Positions 47,434-57,355 are shown, numbered from the stretch's first letter. The stretch: DNA of 64,000 nucleotides from an uncultured Prochlorococcus sp. (GCF_902536725.1 NZ_CACAYO010000005.1:50819-114818); one strand, 5' to 3'. Notes: generated by a model not told the origin, from the letters alone. Numbers and translations are program-made.

Positions 47434-48117
47434 TTATTTTTTGTAATAGTCAGAATATATAGATTTTATCGATTCGCCTTTTAACCATCTTCTTCTTAAA
47501 TTCCAGTTCTTAAGTGCTTGGAGAAAAATATTAGTTCTTTCCCATTTCCTTGAACTTATAAAGATTGGCATATCTAATTGTTTTAAATCTTTTTTATTTT
47601 TTAATCTCCTTAAAAAATCTACGTCTTCCATTAAGGGTATCTTTCTAAAACCATTATTCTTAAAATAATTAGTTTTATGAATAATTAATCCTTGATCACC
47701 ATAAGGTTGTTTAAAAAATTTACTCCTAAGATTTACAATAACTTCGAGGATTCTAAAATTCATCTTTTTATGATTAACTTTAAATTTAAAATAGTAAATA
47801 TAATTCTTGTTTCCCTTGAAAATTGAATTTATTTTTCTAAACCAATCATGAGTTAATCTTGTATCGGCATGTAAAAATATGAGCCACTCTCCTTTTGAAT
47901 TCTTAGCACCAATATCTAATTGTAAACCTCGATTTTTTTCTTTAGATTGATATATTTTTGCCCCATAAATGTTTGCCACATCAACTGTTCTATCTTCACT
48001 ACCACAGTCAACAACAATAATTTCTCCCTCTTTATGCGAAGTCAACAAGTCCGAAAGCAATAGCGGTAAATTATTAGCTTCATTGATAGTTGGGATGATA
48101 ATTGAGAATTTAGACAA
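47434..48117 (-). CDS. Family 2 glycosyltransferase (TIGR04283-like)
   Basis: A 227-residue GT-A glycosyltransferase from TTG 48117. The start is FSIIIPTINEANNLPLLLSDL, followed by IVVDCGSEDRTVDVA and the metal-binding FLHADTRL; GDQGLIIHKTNYF and the basic tail WNLRRRWLKG are typical of the TIGR04283 group (transferase 2 associated with radical SAM/selenodomain proteins). It lies 5 bases after the stop of the DUF2064 gene, the usual partner. In other cyanobacteria this pair has been linked to arsenosugar-type clusters. Its stop is at 47434, right against the GNAT stop at 47433. Confidence 0.85.
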   Translation of the reverse strand: MSKFSIIIPTINEANNLPLLLSDLLTSHKEGEIIVVDCGSEDRTVDVANIYGAKIYQSKEKNRGLQLDIGAKNSKGEWLIFLHADTRLTHDWFRKINSIFKGNKNYIYYFKFKVNHKKMNFRILEVIVNLRSKFFKQPYGDQGLIIHKTNYFKNNGFRKIPLMEDVDFLRRLKNKKDLKQLDMPIFISSRKWERTNIFLQALKNWNLRRRWLKGESIKSIYSDYYKK

Positions 48118-48122
48118 ATTGA

Positions 48123-48758
48123 TTACTTTCTATTCTCAATATCAAATATTGTATCTACATCTATTTTTTTATCTAAAAACTCATACCTCAATTTCATAGA
48201 AGCAAAATTATCAATTGTTTTTTGAAGGACATTTTCAGTGCCCCACTTAATGTTAATAAAAGGTAAATATAGATGCGATGAAATAATTTTTTCTGATAAA
48301 CCAATAAGCCAATAACCTCCATCATTAGATGGTCCTAAAATAAGATCATTATATTGAAGTTTTCTTTGAGTATTCAATAAATCTTGATGGCATAAATCTG
48401 GAAGGTCAGTACCAATAAAAATAATATTTTTGATCTTATTTTGTTTGCAAAATTTTTTGTTTACAATTATTTGCCTTTTCATTTTTTCTCCCAGACAGCC
48501 TTTTCCCTGTAAATTAAATCTTTTGATACCTAATTGTTTAGACCATCTTCTGCAATTTTTTTCCCCCAAACCAGATATAGCTATAGAAATATCAATTAGT
48601 TTAGTTTTTTGGAGAGATTTGGCGACTGAAATAGTGTGTTTTGTTATCACACTTTGTATTTTTGCAGAATTACTTTTACCTATATCTTTTGATAATCTTG
48701 TTTTGCATCTCCCAAAACCATGCCATTTAGTCATGATAATAAGTAATGCTTTATCCAA
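48123..48758 (-). CDS. DUF2064 / TIGR04282-family transferase
   Basis: A 211-residue nucleotide-diphospho-sugar-transferase-like protein from TTG 48758. The start ALLIIMTKWHGFGRCKTRLSKDIG is a nucleotide-binding segment of the TIGR04282 (transferase 1) family, and later IIFIGTDLPDL and LGPSNDGGYWLIGL are the conserved core. It precedes the TIGR04283-like glycosyltransferase by 5 bases, so the two should act in one pathway. Its partner radical SAM protein is not in the window, so the pathway is incomplete here. Confidence 0.85.
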   Translation of the reverse strand: MDKALLIIMTKWHGFGRCKTRLSKDIGKSNSAKIQSVITKHTISVAKSLQKTKLIDISIAISGLGEKNCRRWSKQLGIKRFNLQGKGCLGEKMKRQIIVNKKFCKQNKIKNIIFIGTDLPDLCHQDLLNTQRKLQYNDLILGPSNDGGYWLIGLSEKIISSHLYLPFINIKWGTENVLQKTIDNFASMKLRYEFLDKKIDVDTIFDIENRK

Positions 48759-48928
48759 AAATTTTATAGAGATTTGAAATAATTATATGTTTAAAAAAAT
48801 TTTTTAGAATTAATCTTCTAAATTTAGATCATGCTTTGTTAAGTAATTTTAAATTTGTCGTGATCTTATGATTTGATAATGGCCAATTAAAAAATTCCAA
48901 CTAGATTAATAATCTATAGAATAAAATT

Positions 48929-50323
48929 TTGCAAGCAATCAATCCTATTTGGACGGAAGTTCAACAATTACTTCAAAAAACTTTAAGTAAGCCTTCATTT
49001 GAGACTTGGATAAGGCCAGCTAAATTTAACTGTTTTGAAGATGGTCTATTGACTTTAATCACTCCAAATACATTTTCCAGTGATTGGTTAAGAAAGAATT
49101 ATTGTGAAACTATTGAAAAAGCTGCAAAAGAAATCTGCGGCCATGATGTAAAAGTTGTTTTTAAATCTGAAACGAAACCCTGCAGCGACATAACAAATGA
49201 AGCACAAACTAAAGAACAAAACTTTAATCATAAAATAAGACCTTTTTCTAGTATTAACCAAAATAATTCTTCAAAAAATCAATTCAAAAATCCTAATGGT
49301 TTAAATTTACGCTACGTATTTAAAAGATTTGTTGTAGGTCCAAATAGTAGGTTGGCTCATGCCGCAGCTTTAGCCGTTGCCGAATCTCCTGGGAGAGAAT
49401 TTAATCCATTATTTATTTGTGGTGGAGTGGGTCTTGGTAAGACTCATTTAATGCAAGCAATAGGTCATTATCGAGTAGAAATAGATCCAGAAGCAAAAGT
49501 AAAATATGTATCCACAGAGACTTTTACTAACGATGTTATTAGTGGTATTAGGCGAGATGGAATGACAGCTATTCGAGATAAATATAGAAATGTAGATTTG
49601 ATTTTAATAGACGATATACAGTTCTTAGAGGGCAAAGAGTATACACAGGAAGAATTCTTTCATACTTTTAACGCTCTTCACGAATCAGGAAGTCAAATAG
49701 TTATAGCAAGTGATAGACCCCCAAATCAATTGTCCGGAATTCAGGAGAGATTAATTTCTAGGTTCTCGATGGGTATGACTGCTGATATTCAACCACCTGA
49801 CCTTGAGACGAGGACAGCCATCCTTCAAAAAAAAGCAGAACAAGAGAGTATGAGTCTGCCAAGAGATTTAATACAATTTATTGCAGGAAGATTCACTTCT
49901 AATATTCGAGAATTGGAAGGAGCATTTACTAGAGCTGTTGCATTTGCATCAATAACAGGCTTGCCCATGACAGTTCAATCTATTGCTCCAATGCTTGATC
50001 CGAATAGTGTTGGAGTAGTTGTTAGTCCAAAACAAGTTATTAAAAAAGTGTCAGATTTCTTTAAAGTTTCTACTGATGAATTGATTAGTTCAAGTAGGAG
50101 AAAACCAGTAAGTCAAGCTAGGCAAATAGGTATGTATCTTATGCGACATGGAACGGATCTAAGCTTACCAAGAATTGGAGATGAATTTGGGGGCAAAGAC
50201 CATACAACAGTTATGTATGCCATTGAGCAAGTTGAAAAAAAATTATCTATTGATCCTAATATTGCAAGTCAAGTTCAAAAAATAAGGGATTTACTTCAAA
50301 TAGATTCAAGAAAAAATTTATAG
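48929..50323 (+). CDS. dnaA: Chromosomal replication initiator DnaA
   Basis: DnaA binds DnaA boxes and opens the origin. The 464-residue protein starts at TTG 48929 ([16 protein letters not shown]). Domain I is residues about 1-80, domain II a variable linker, and domain III is the AAA+ ATPase with [19 protein letters not shown] (Walker A) and [14 protein letters not shown] (Walker B). Domain IV ends with the DNA-binding signature in [22 protein letters not shown]. It is not next to dnaN and no DnaA-box cluster is visible upstream, so this is not the origin; many cyanobacteria separate dnaA from oriC. Confidence 0.96.
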   Translation: MQAINPIWTEVQQLLQKTLSKPSFETWIRPAKFNCFEDGLLTLITPNTFSSDWLRKNYCETIEKAAKEICGHDVKVVFKSETKPCSDITNEAQTKEQNFNHKIRPFSSINQNNSSKNQFKNPNGLNLRYVFKRFVVGPNSRLAHAAALAVAESPGREFNPLFICGGVGLGKTHLMQAIGHYRVEIDPEAKVKYVSTETFTNDVISGIRRDGMTAIRDKYRNVDLILIDDIQFLEGKEYTQEEFFHTFNALHESGSQIVIASDRPPNQLSGIQERLISRFSMGMTADIQPPDLETRTAILQKKAEQESMSLPRDLIQFIAGRFTSNIRELEGAFTRAVAFASITGLPMTVQSIAPMLDPNSVGVVVSPKQVIKKVSDFFKVSTDELISSSRRKPVSQARQIGMYLMRHGTDLSLPRIGDEFGGKDHTTVMYAIEQVEKKLSIDPNIASQVQKIRDLLQIDSRKNL

Positions 50324-50335
50324 GTTTTCGTTTAA

Positions 50336-51559
50336 TTAGATAAAATTTCTAGGATCTTGATCATATCTATCTCTTAAAGGTATCTTATCTATTTCATTGA
50401 TATCGCTGAGTGATTCAATTTTATTTAGTGATTGCCTTAATAACCTTGCTGAAATAATTGGCATATCTCTTGGAACTGAGATTCTATTTTTTAAGTATTT
50501 TAAGGAGATTCCTGAAAGTTTTTTAGGGATTATTACTTCACCTGTGATCATATGGGTCAAAGCTGATCTTAATGATTCCTCAAAGGATTCTTTATTATAT
50601 GGGTTTACTTTTAGTAAATTGTCTTTATGCTTTATTACTCTTTTAAGAGCAATTTTTGCGAAATATTTTGAATCATAATTTTTATTCAATTCAAAATTAC
50701 CCAGACCCTCCCCAGTATCTATTAGCTTAGAAAAGGTAATCTGTTGTTCATTACTTTCTCTATAACATCCTCCCATTTGTGGTGGTAAATCATGAGAGTG
50801 GGTATGAAAATCTCCTTGAGTGCCTCTATAAGCACTTTCCCCTTCAAAAAGGGTAAGCCAGTTATCTACGTGACGGTAGTTAGATCTTAAATTAAATCCT
50901 TTATAGTAAATTAGTGATGCATTCATTCTTTCCATGTAGGGGATAAAAATTATATCTCCAACACCAGGCCCTATCTCACCCGTATTAGATAATGATGGAT
51001 CAACAAATCCTGATTTTGATCTACTTAAGATTGCATCGAATTTGGAGATGGATTCTTTAAATCTTTTTTTTCTAAAAGAGTTTTCTATAAAATTAAAGCT
51101 TTCTCGGCAGAGCCAATTACACCATGATCTGAAAATTTCTCTTTCTAATTCTCGAATTTTGATAAGGTGATTAGATATTATAAAAGATCCAAGTGCTCCA
51201 AATTCATTTTCTAAAAAAGTTATGATATCATCGCTTTCAGTTACAACTTTCCCTTTAAATTCAATTGCGGGTAATTTCCCCGATCTCACTTTTTCAAGGA
51301 ACCAACTCTCTTTTTGACCATAGCAAAACATATTTATTTTTTTAACTCTGTATGGAATTCTCTTAAATTCAAGCCATAACCATATCTTCTGACAGTAAGG
51401 ACACCAAGAATGCCTATCTCTGTAAAGAGTAACCAATACATCATTTTCACTATTCCCAAATAATCTTAAATTTGCGTAGGAATTATTTATACCATGGACT
51501 CTATCAAGATCTTCAACTTCAAATTTATTTAAATCATCCCATGTCAAAATCCCATTCAT
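50336..51559 (-). CDS. Glutathione S-transferase-like protein
   Basis: A 407-residue protein with an N-terminal thioredoxin-fold domain at about residues 50-125. SWCPYCQKIWLWLEFKRIPYR has a CPYC active-site-like pair (as in glutaredoxins), and LPAIEFKGKVVTESDDI supplies the glutathione-binding segment. Residues about 130-330 look like the helical GST domain, and the last about 70 residues form an extra C-terminal extension. It converges on dnaA and is divergent from gor, which fits a glutathione role. Known relatives are cyanobacterial GSTs of this long type; the substrate is not known. Confidence 0.8.
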   Translation of the reverse strand: MNGILTWDDLNKFEVEDLDRVHGINNSYANLRLFGNSENDVLVTLYRDRHSWCPYCQKIWLWLEFKRIPYRVKKINMFCYGQKESWFLEKVRSGKLPAIEFKGKVVTESDDIITFLENEFGALGSFIISNHLIKIRELEREIFRSWCNWLCRESFNFIENSFRKKRFKESISKFDAILSRSKSGFVDPSLSNTGEIGPGVGDIIFIPYMERMNASLIYYKGFNLRSNYRHVDNWLTLFEGESAYRGTQGDFHTHSHDLPPQMGGCYRESNEQQITFSKLIDTGEGLGNFELNKNYDSKYFAKIALKRVIKHKDNLLKVNPYNKESFEESLRSALTHMITGEVIIPKKLSGISLKYLKNRISVPRDMPIISARLLRQSLNKIESLSDINEIDKIPLRDRYDQDPRNFI

Positions 51560-51612
51560 TATTTGAATTAAAGCTATAAACTAACGTTATAATAATTCAT
51601 TAAAAAAAAATC

Positions 51613-52977
51613 TTGGAATTTGAATTTGATTTAATTGTAATTGGCGCTGGATCTGGAGGACTGGCGGCGGCTAAACGTGCGGCTACTTATGGAGCGAAAG
51701 TCGCAATCATAGAGGTAAATCAAATAGGAGGAACTTGTGTAATAAGGGGATGTGTTCCTAAAAAATTGATGGTTTATGCAGCTAAAAGTAAGAAAAATAT
51801 GGATTCTTCTGATGGATATGGATTAAAAAATGAAGGTATTGATTTCTCATCAAATATTTTATTGAAGAATATTAGAGAGGAGGTTTCTAGATTAAGTGAT
51901 TTACATAGAAATTCTTTAAAAAAATTGAATGTAACTGTTTTTGAGGGCTTAGGAAGATTTACGACTCAAAATAAATTAGAAATTATTTGTCCAAAAACGA
52001 AGAAAATTAAAAATAAAATAAGTTCAAAAAAAATTCTTATTTCAGTTGGAGGTAAACCAAAGAAATTAAATATACCTGGAGTAGATTTGGCATGGACTAG
52101 CGATGATATCTTTGAATTAGAAAAATTTCCCAAATCAATATTAATAGTGGGAGGAGGATATATTGCTTGTGAATTTGCTTCTATTTTTAGAAATTTAGGT
52201 ACTGAAGTGACTCAAGTTATAAGAGGTCAACATTTACTTAATGGTTTTGATGAGGATCTTTCTTCATGCCTAGAGGAATCACCTACTTATACTGAAATCA
52301 ATATTATCTCTAACACTCAATTAAAGACTATCAACAAAGTAAATGGTAATGTGGAATCTATCCTAGACTCGGGGGATAAAATCCTAACTAATAATATCCT
52401 TATTGCTACAGGAAGAGAACCAAATCTTTTGCCTTTAAATATAGATTTTTTAAATCTAAAGATGGATGGCCAATATTTAGATGTTGATGAATTTAATCAA
52501 ACAAGCAACGCAAATATTTTTGCAGTTGGCGATATCATAAATAAACCAAACTTAACTCCAGTAGCAATAGAACAAGGGAGAGTTTTTTCGGATAATTTTT
52601 TTAATTATCAAAAAAGAAAAGTAAATTACGAATATATTCCTAAGGCCGTTTTTACTATTCCTGAAATTTCAACAGTTGGCTTAAGTGAGAAAAAAGCTAA
52701 AGAGATTTACTCTGAAAAAAATATAAAAATTTTTAAATGCAAATTTACCCCTATGTCTAATACCTTTAAAAAGAATAAATCAAAATGTATGTTGAAGATT
52801 GTTGTTCATAAGCTAACTGACAAAGTCTTGGGATGTCATATGTTTGGAGAAACATCATCTGAGATTATTCAAATGGTATCAATTTCATTAAATGCAGGGA
52901 TAACAAAAAAAGACTTTGATATTACAATGGCTTTGCACCCAACTATCTCAGAAGAATTTGTGACTATGTATGGATAA
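51613..52977 (+). CDS. gor: Glutathione reductase
   Basis: A 454-residue flavoprotein disulfide reductase from TTG 51613 that regenerates glutathione with NADPH. The FAD fold has VIGAGSGGLAAAKRAA; the redox disulfide is in GGTCVIRGCVPKK (cysteines about 42 and 47). The NADPH fold has LIVGGGYIACEFASIF and the arginine-containing QVIRGQ, and the C-terminal catalytic pair is in HPTISEEFVTMYG. This combination distinguishes it from lipoamide dehydrogenase. It is divergent from the GST-like gene, with 53 bases between them. Confidence 0.93.
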   Translation: MEFEFDLIVIGAGSGGLAAAKRAATYGAKVAIIEVNQIGGTCVIRGCVPKKLMVYAAKSKKNMDSSDGYGLKNEGIDFSSNILLKNIREEVSRLSDLHRNSLKKLNVTVFEGLGRFTTQNKLEIICPKTKKIKNKISSKKILISVGGKPKKLNIPGVDLAWTSDDIFELEKFPKSILIVGGGYIACEFASIFRNLGTEVTQVIRGQHLLNGFDEDLSSCLEESPTYTEINIISNTQLKTINKVNGNVESILDSGDKILTNNILIATGREPNLLPLNIDFLNLKMDGQYLDVDEFNQTSNANIFAVGDIINKPNLTPVAIEQGRVFSDNFFNYQKRKVNYEYIPKAVFTIPEISTVGLSEKKAKEIYSEKNIKIFKCKFTPMSNTFKKNKSKCMLKIVVHKLTDKVLGCHMFGETSSEIIQMVSISLNAGITKKDFDITMALHPTISEEFVTMYG

Positions 52978-52979
52978 AA

Positions 52980-54059
52980 TTACGAATTAGAAAATTTTAA
53001 TTTTTCTTGAACAATCAGAAACATTATAAGTAACGCAAAGTAAATTAATAAACCTATCCTTAACTCAGAAAGGAAGTTAAATCCATTCAGAAAAAGTATC
53101 TTATCGAGAATGTAGAAAATATAAAGATTAAGCAAAATAAATCCCTCAATTCTGGTGATTTTCCCTTTGCTCCAGAAAATTGGTAAGCATGCAAAGGTAG
53201 TTAAAACCATAAAAGGTAAGTCAACTTTTATTAGACTTTGTTCAATTACTAAACCTTTAAATCCTGAAAAAATACTGCAACTTCCAAGGATAAGAAGTTG
53301 ATTGAGCAAATTGCTTCCTACTACATTCCCAATCGCAAGATCTGTTTTGCCTTTAAATGCAGCAATTATTGAAGTTACTAATTCTGGTAAAGATGTCCCA
53401 GTGGCTACGATTGTTAAACCAATAACAATTTCATTTACACCCAAAAGAGTAGCAAGGGTTTGAGCACCATTTACTAAAATATTTGATCCAAAGCTTAAAA
53501 GAAATATTCCCAATATTAACTTTAGTAAAAAATTAAGCTTCCCTTTATAGGGATCTGTTAATTCTTCTATCTCTGGTTCAGCATCTTTTGTCTCCTCTCC
53601 TTTCTCATTGATGGTATTGATTTCCCATGTTGTATTTAAGATTAAACAAAATATTAGAAATACCCCTGCTTGAAATGTTAATAAGCCTGTTGATGACATA
53701 GCCCAAACTGCACATGAAATTGCCATTAAAAGAGGCACATCCCTTCTAACTATTCTGCTTTTTACCTTAAGAGGTGTTATCAATGAGCTTATGCCCAAAA
53801 CAACGAGAACATTAAAAATATTGCTTCCAATTACATTGCTTGCCGCCAGCGAATCACTGCCTTTGTAAATTGAACTTAAACTTACTAACAACTCAGGAGA
53901 GCTTGTTCCAAGAGAAACAACTGTTAAACCAATTACTATTTGAGGTATCCCTAAAATTAAAGATAAAAATATAGCTCCTTGAATGAAGAACTCCCCTCCA
54001 GCAAAAAGTAGAACTACCCCTAAAACTATTTCTATTGTTGGTAATAAAAAATCACTCAT
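52980..54059 (-). CDS. Calcium/sodium antiporter (CaCA superfamily, YrbG-like)
   Basis: A 359-residue membrane protein with about ten hydrophobic helices in two inverted halves. Each half has the alpha-repeat motif: SLGTSSPELLVSLSS with NVIGSNIFNVLVVLG near residues 49 and 75, and ATGTSLPELVTSIIA with NVVGSNLLNQLLILG in the second half. These are the ion-binding segments of K+-independent Na+/Ca2+ exchangers. A charged loop at about residues 150-170 separates the halves. It converges on gor with 2 bases between stops. Ion specificity cannot be read from sequence. Confidence 0.9.
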   Translation of the reverse strand: MSDFLLPTIEIVLGVVLLFAGGEFFIQGAIFLSLILGIPQIVIGLTVVSLGTSSPELLVSLSSIYKGSDSLAASNVIGSNIFNVLVVLGISSLITPLKVKSRIVRRDVPLLMAISCAVWAMSSTGLLTFQAGVFLIFCLILNTTWEINTINEKGEETKDAEPEIEELTDPYKGKLNFLLKLILGIFLLSFGSNILVNGAQTLATLLGVNEIVIGLTIVATGTSLPELVTSIIAAFKGKTDLAIGNVVGSNLLNQLLILGSCSIFSGFKGLVIEQSLIKVDLPFMVLTTFACLPIFWSKGKITRIEGFILLNLYIFYILDKILFLNGFNFLSELRIGLLIYFALLIMFLIVQEKLKFSNS

Positions 54060-54176
54060 ATTTAGGCATTAATTAAGAAATAAAAATTCTAATATTTGGT
54101 TAATAACTATCCTCGAATATCTATAATTTATTGTCAATTTTAATTTGCTGTTAAAATTGATTAAATAGAAAAAATT

Positions 54177-55226
54177 TTGAAGACTCTAACCATAATAAAA
54201 CCTGATGATTGGCATTTACATTTAAGAGAAGGTCTTGTATTAAAAAATATCATTCATTTTACTTCAGAATATTTTGGGAGAGCCATTGTCATGCCAAATA
54301 CTAAAAGTCCCATAACATCAATCAATAGCGCTATTTCTTATAAGAAATCTATTGTTGATGCGTTACCAGAAAGTTCTAAGTTTGAACCACTAATGACTAT
54401 TTATCTTACAGATGAAACTGATAAAGGAGAACTAATAAATGGTTTTAAAAATAATGTCTTTTTTGCTGCAAAATTATATCCTGCTAACGCTACAACAAAC
54501 TCCAGTCATGGAGTTAGGAAAATAGAAAATCTATATAAGATATTTGAATCAATGGAAGAGTCTGGAATGCCTCTTTTAATTCATGGGGAAGTGACTGATT
54601 CTGAAGTAGATGTATTCGATAGAGAAGAAGTTTTTATAGATAAAGAACTCTCTCAAATCACTAAAAGATTTCCAAAATTGAAAATTGTTTTAGAACATAT
54701 AACTACCTCTTATGCAGTGAATTTTGTTCAAGAAAATAATATTGGAGCAACTATCACTCCGCATCATTTACACATAAATAGAAATGCAATGTTTTTTGGA
54801 GGTTTAAATAGTGATTTTTACTGCTTACCAGTTGCTAAGAGGGAAAATAATAGACTTGCTTTAAGGAAAGCTGCAACAAGTGGGGAAAAATGTTTTTTCT
54901 TGGGAACTGACTCCGCTCCACATCTTAGGAAGTGGAAAGCTTTTTGTGGATGTGCAGGTATTTTTAATTCACCAGTAGCAATAGAAAGCTATTTAACGGT
55001 ATTTGAAGAGGAGGATGCTCTAGATAATTTTGAAAAGTTTGCGAGTTTGAATGGCCCTAATTTTTATAATGTGCCCCCAAATAAAGAAAAATTAAAATTA
55101 GTTTCTAGACCTAATAAAGTTAAAGAATTTATTGATGTTGTTGAAGAGAAAAACATTGTAGGACAAGTAAAACCATTTCATGCAGGGGAAACTTTACAAT
55201 GGCAGGTAGAAGGGATATTAAATTAA
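54177..55226 (+). CDS. pyrC: Dihydroorotase (PyrC type)
   Basis: PyrC closes carbamoyl-aspartate to dihydroorotate in pyrimidine synthesis. The 349-residue protein starts at TTG 54177 and is the E. coli-type class II enzyme. Metal ligands are visible in DDWHLHLREG (near residue 11), the carbamylated lysine in FFAAKLYPANATTNSSHG, the histidines in LIHGEV and LEHITT, and the aspartate in FLGTDSAPHLR. Length is normal. There is a 99-base gap to the tRNA gene that follows, on the same strand. Confidence 0.95.
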   Translation: MKTLTIIKPDDWHLHLREGLVLKNIIHFTSEYFGRAIVMPNTKSPITSINSAISYKKSIVDALPESSKFEPLMTIYLTDETDKGELINGFKNNVFFAAKLYPANATTNSSHGVRKIENLYKIFESMEESGMPLLIHGEVTDSEVDVFDREEVFIDKELSQITKRFPKLKIVLEHITTSYAVNFVQENNIGATITPHHLHINRNAMFFGGLNSDFYCLPVAKRENNRLALRKAATSGEKCFFLGTDSAPHLRKWKAFCGCAGIFNSPVAIESYLTVFEEEDALDNFEKFASLNGPNFYNVPPNKEKLKLVSRPNKVKEFIDVVEEKNIVGQVKPFHAGETLQWQVEGILN

Positions 55227-55325
55227 AAAATTAGATTTAATCTAAGAATTAAAAGTGTAAATTTTCCAATTTTTCTTGGTTAAATGGATGGCTTTCGGCT
55301 ACGATTAGAAAGCGCAAATTCCTTT

Positions 55326-55411
55326 GGGAGTGTGGCGGAATTGGTAGACGCGCCGGACTTAAAATCCGTCGAGCGATTTAGCTCGTGGGGGTTCAAGTCC
55401 CCCCACTCCCA
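55326..55411 (+). tRNA. tRNA-Leu (anticodon TAA)
   Basis: An 86-nucleotide class II tRNA. GGGAGTG (55326-55332) pairs with CACTCCC (55404-55410), with discriminator A at 55411. The anticodon loop reads CTTAAAA, giving the anticodon TAA. A long variable arm follows (CGAGCGATTTAGCTCG), and the T arm is GGGGG-TTCAAGT-CCCCC. The CCA end is not encoded, as is common in cyanobacteria. No intron is present, unlike the group I intron in many cyanobacterial tRNA-Leu(UAA) genes. Confidence 0.95.
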
Positions 55412-55489
55412 TCATTTAATTATTTATTATTAGTTCTGACGATAACTTCCAATAGTTGTTATGTTTTAACTAAGCAACCATAAATCAAA

Positions 55490-55723
55490 ATGGAAAGTTT
55501 TTTTAATAATTCATTCGCTACTTTAATTGCATATATTGGAATTATTTCTACCTATTTATTGGTTGTTCCATTATTACTATTTTATTGGATGAATAATAGA
55601 TGGAATATTATGGGTAAATTTGAAAGGTTAGGAATTTATGGCCTTGTATTTCTTTTCTTTCCAGGTTTAATCTTATTTTCTCCATTTTTAAATCTCCGAT
55701 TAAAAGGAAGTGGTAAAGGGTAA
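55490..55723 (+). CDS. ndhL: NDH-1 subunit L
   Basis: NdhL is a small membrane subunit of the cyanobacterial NDH-1 complex, which drives cyclic electron flow and respiration on thylakoids. The 77-residue protein has two membrane helices (about 13-32 and 46-64), with [20 protein letters not shown] and [17 protein letters not shown]; the latter is the diagnostic loop. It starts at ATG 55490 and overlaps the following gene by 14 bases if that begins at GTG 55710. The order ndhL - DUF3007 - trpA is conserved in cyanobacteria. Confidence 0.93.
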   Translation: MESFFNNSFATLIAYIGIISTYLLVVPLLLFYWMNNRWNIMGKFERLGIYGLVFLFFPGLILFSPFLNLRLKGSGKG

Positions 55724-56048
55724 ATCATTGACTAAAGGTAAAGTTATACAAATAGGTTTATTTATTTCATTAATAGGATTAATTAGTTTTAAATTTGCAC
55801 CGCAAATTGGTATCGAGAATTCTACAGCTACTACTCTCTCAAGTTGTATCTTGATTTTGATTGTTATTAGTTGGGTAACATCTTATGTTTATAGAGTTGT
55901 AAATGGGAAAATGACTTTTATGGAACAAAGGAAGCGTTATAGAAAAGAGTATGAAAAAGTTGTTAATGATAAACTAGAAACCAAATTCAACGCATTGCCA
56001 CAGGAAGAGCAGCAAAAACTTATGGAAGATTTAGAGAAAAATCCATAA
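55710..56048 (+). CDS. DUF3007-family membrane protein downstream of ndhL
   Basis: A 112-residue protein with two membrane helices (about 11-28 and 40-60) and a charged C-terminal helix ([21 protein letters not shown]). The start is either GTG 55710, overlapping ndhL, or TTG 55728, which has AAAGGG at 55715-55720 about 7 bases ahead; neither is certain. Its family, DUF3007, is found beside ndhL in cyanobacteria and plastids have relatives, so a role with NDH-1 is plausible but unproven. It ends 28 bases before trpA. Confidence 0.8.
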   Translation: MVKGKSLTKGKVIQIGLFISLIGLISFKFAPQIGIENSTATTLSSCILILIVISWVTSYVYRVVNGKMTFMEQRKRYRKEYEKVVNDKLETKFNALPQEEQQKLMEDLEKNP

Positions 56049-56076
56049 ATTTTTTATAGAAAAATATCTAAAAATC

Positions 56077-56919
56077 ATGAAAGATAAGAAAATGCAAATT
56101 ACTAAAAATGAATCTTTATCTAAGGTAGATGAGAAGTTTTGTGACTTAAAAAATAATAAAAAATTAGCTTTAATGCCTTTTATAATGGCTGGAGATCCTA
56201 ATATTGAAATAACGTCTGAGATCTTATTAAGGTTACAAGAAAATGGGGCTGATCTTATTGAATTAGGAATACCTTATAGTGACCCACTTGCAGACGGACC
56301 TGTTATTCAAGTGTCGGCCTCACGCGCCTTAAAGTCAGGTACTAGCCCAATAAAAGTAATTAAACTTTTAGAGTCTTTAAAAGATAAATTAAATATTCCT
56401 ATCATCCTTTTTTCTTACTTAAATCCATTACTATGCTTTGGCTTTGAAAAGTTTTGTGAGATGGCATCTAATGCTGGAGTTTCTGGACTAATAGTTCCTG
56501 ATCTCCCTCTAGAGGAAGCTTATAAATTTTCTAAATTAGTTAGTAACCATTCCATGGACTTAATTTTATTGGTAGCTCCAACTACTCCTTTTGAAAGAAT
56601 GAAACAAATATCTAATCATACAAAAGGCTTCACTTATTTAGTAAGTGTCACGGGTGTCACTGGTGAGAGAAACAAAATGGAAAATAGGGTAGAAAATCTT
56701 ATTGCTAAATTAAAAGATGTAAATAGCAATCCAATTGCTGTTGGTTTTGGAATATCCACTCCAGAACATGTTAATAAAGTTCGTGAGTGGGGAGCTGATG
56801 GAGTAATTATTGGGAGTGCATTTGTAAAACGAATTTCTAGTTCAAGCGAAAAAGATGTCGTCGATCACATTGGTGAATTTTGTAAAGAAATGCGTTTAGC
56901 TGCAGATCTAAAAAAATAA
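56077..56919 (+). CDS. trpA: Tryptophan synthase alpha subunit
   Basis: TrpA splits indole-3-glycerol phosphate and passes indole to TrpB. The 280-residue protein starts at ATG 56077 (ATG 56092 is a second choice). The TIM barrel shows LMPFIMAGDPN, the catalytic glutamate and aspartate in LIELGIPYSDPLADGP, IILFSYLNPLL, LIVPDLPLEEA, VSVTGVTGERN and GVIIGSAFVKR. Length is close to the family norm, with a slightly longer N-terminal extension. It follows the ndhL-DUF3007 pair, the usual cyanobacterial order. Confidence 0.95.
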   Translation: MKDKKMQITKNESLSKVDEKFCDLKNNKKLALMPFIMAGDPNIEITSEILLRLQENGADLIELGIPYSDPLADGPVIQVSASRALKSGTSPIKVIKLLESLKDKLNIPIILFSYLNPLLCFGFEKFCEMASNAGVSGLIVPDLPLEEAYKFSKLVSNHSMDLILLVAPTTPFERMKQISNHTKGFTYLVSVTGVTGERNKMENRVENLIAKLKDVNSNPIAVGFGISTPEHVNKVREWGADGVIIGSAFVKRISSSSEKDVVDHIGEFCKEMRLAADLKK

Positions 56920-57004
56920 ATAAAAAGATAGATTTTTAAATTAAAAATTAATTATAGAAAATTAGTTAAAAATGATATCTAAATTATTATTGTTGTCTTT
57001 AAGA

Positions 57005-57355
57005 TTATTCTGTAGGTAATAATCTGATTTGTTTTTTCCCAAGCTTAATCTCAAATTCATCACCAGCTTTTAAATCTAGAAGTGTTGTATATGCTTTCCC
57101 AATCAAAAGATTTCCGTTTCCTTGAACTGTTGCAATGTAACTTAGCTTTCTTCCTCCTTTGCCAATACCTGCAACTCCAGAGTCACCAAGATTAACTCCT
57201 TTTGCTTCTAAAAGTGCTTCATAAAATGCTGTAAAATTTAAGCGTTCACCTCCATTTTTCTTAGTGGAAACGTATCCACAGGCGCGAACTAGGTCAGATT
57301 TGCTAACATCACTAAGTTCTTTAACTTTTGCAAGTAGATCGCTTCCAGTTAGCAT
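57005..57355 (-). CDS. AbrB-like transcriptional regulator (cyAbrB)
   Basis: A 116-residue regulator of the cyanobacteria-specific AbrB-like family. It has GSDLLAKVKELSDVSKSDLVRACGY at the N-terminus and a C-terminal AbrB-type strand region (LLIGKAYTTLLDLKAGDEFEIKLGKKQIRL). In Synechocystis and Anabaena these proteins bind DNA broadly and repress genes for nitrogen and carbon uptake and for hydrogenase. Carbon and nitrogen control is a reasonable inference here too. It is divergent from the YciI-like gene. Confidence 0.88.
   Translation of the reverse strand: MLTGSDLLAKVKELSDVSKSDLVRACGYVSTKKNGGERLNFTAFYEALLEAKGVNLGDSGVAGIGKGGRKLSYIATVQGNGNLLIGKAYTTLLDLKAGDEFEIKLGKKQIRLLPTE

Noticed and set aside
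48759..48928. Replication origin next to dnaA
   Set aside because: I saw no cluster of DnaA boxes (TTATCCACA-like) in the 170-base gap; in cyanobacteria dnaA is often away from oriC.
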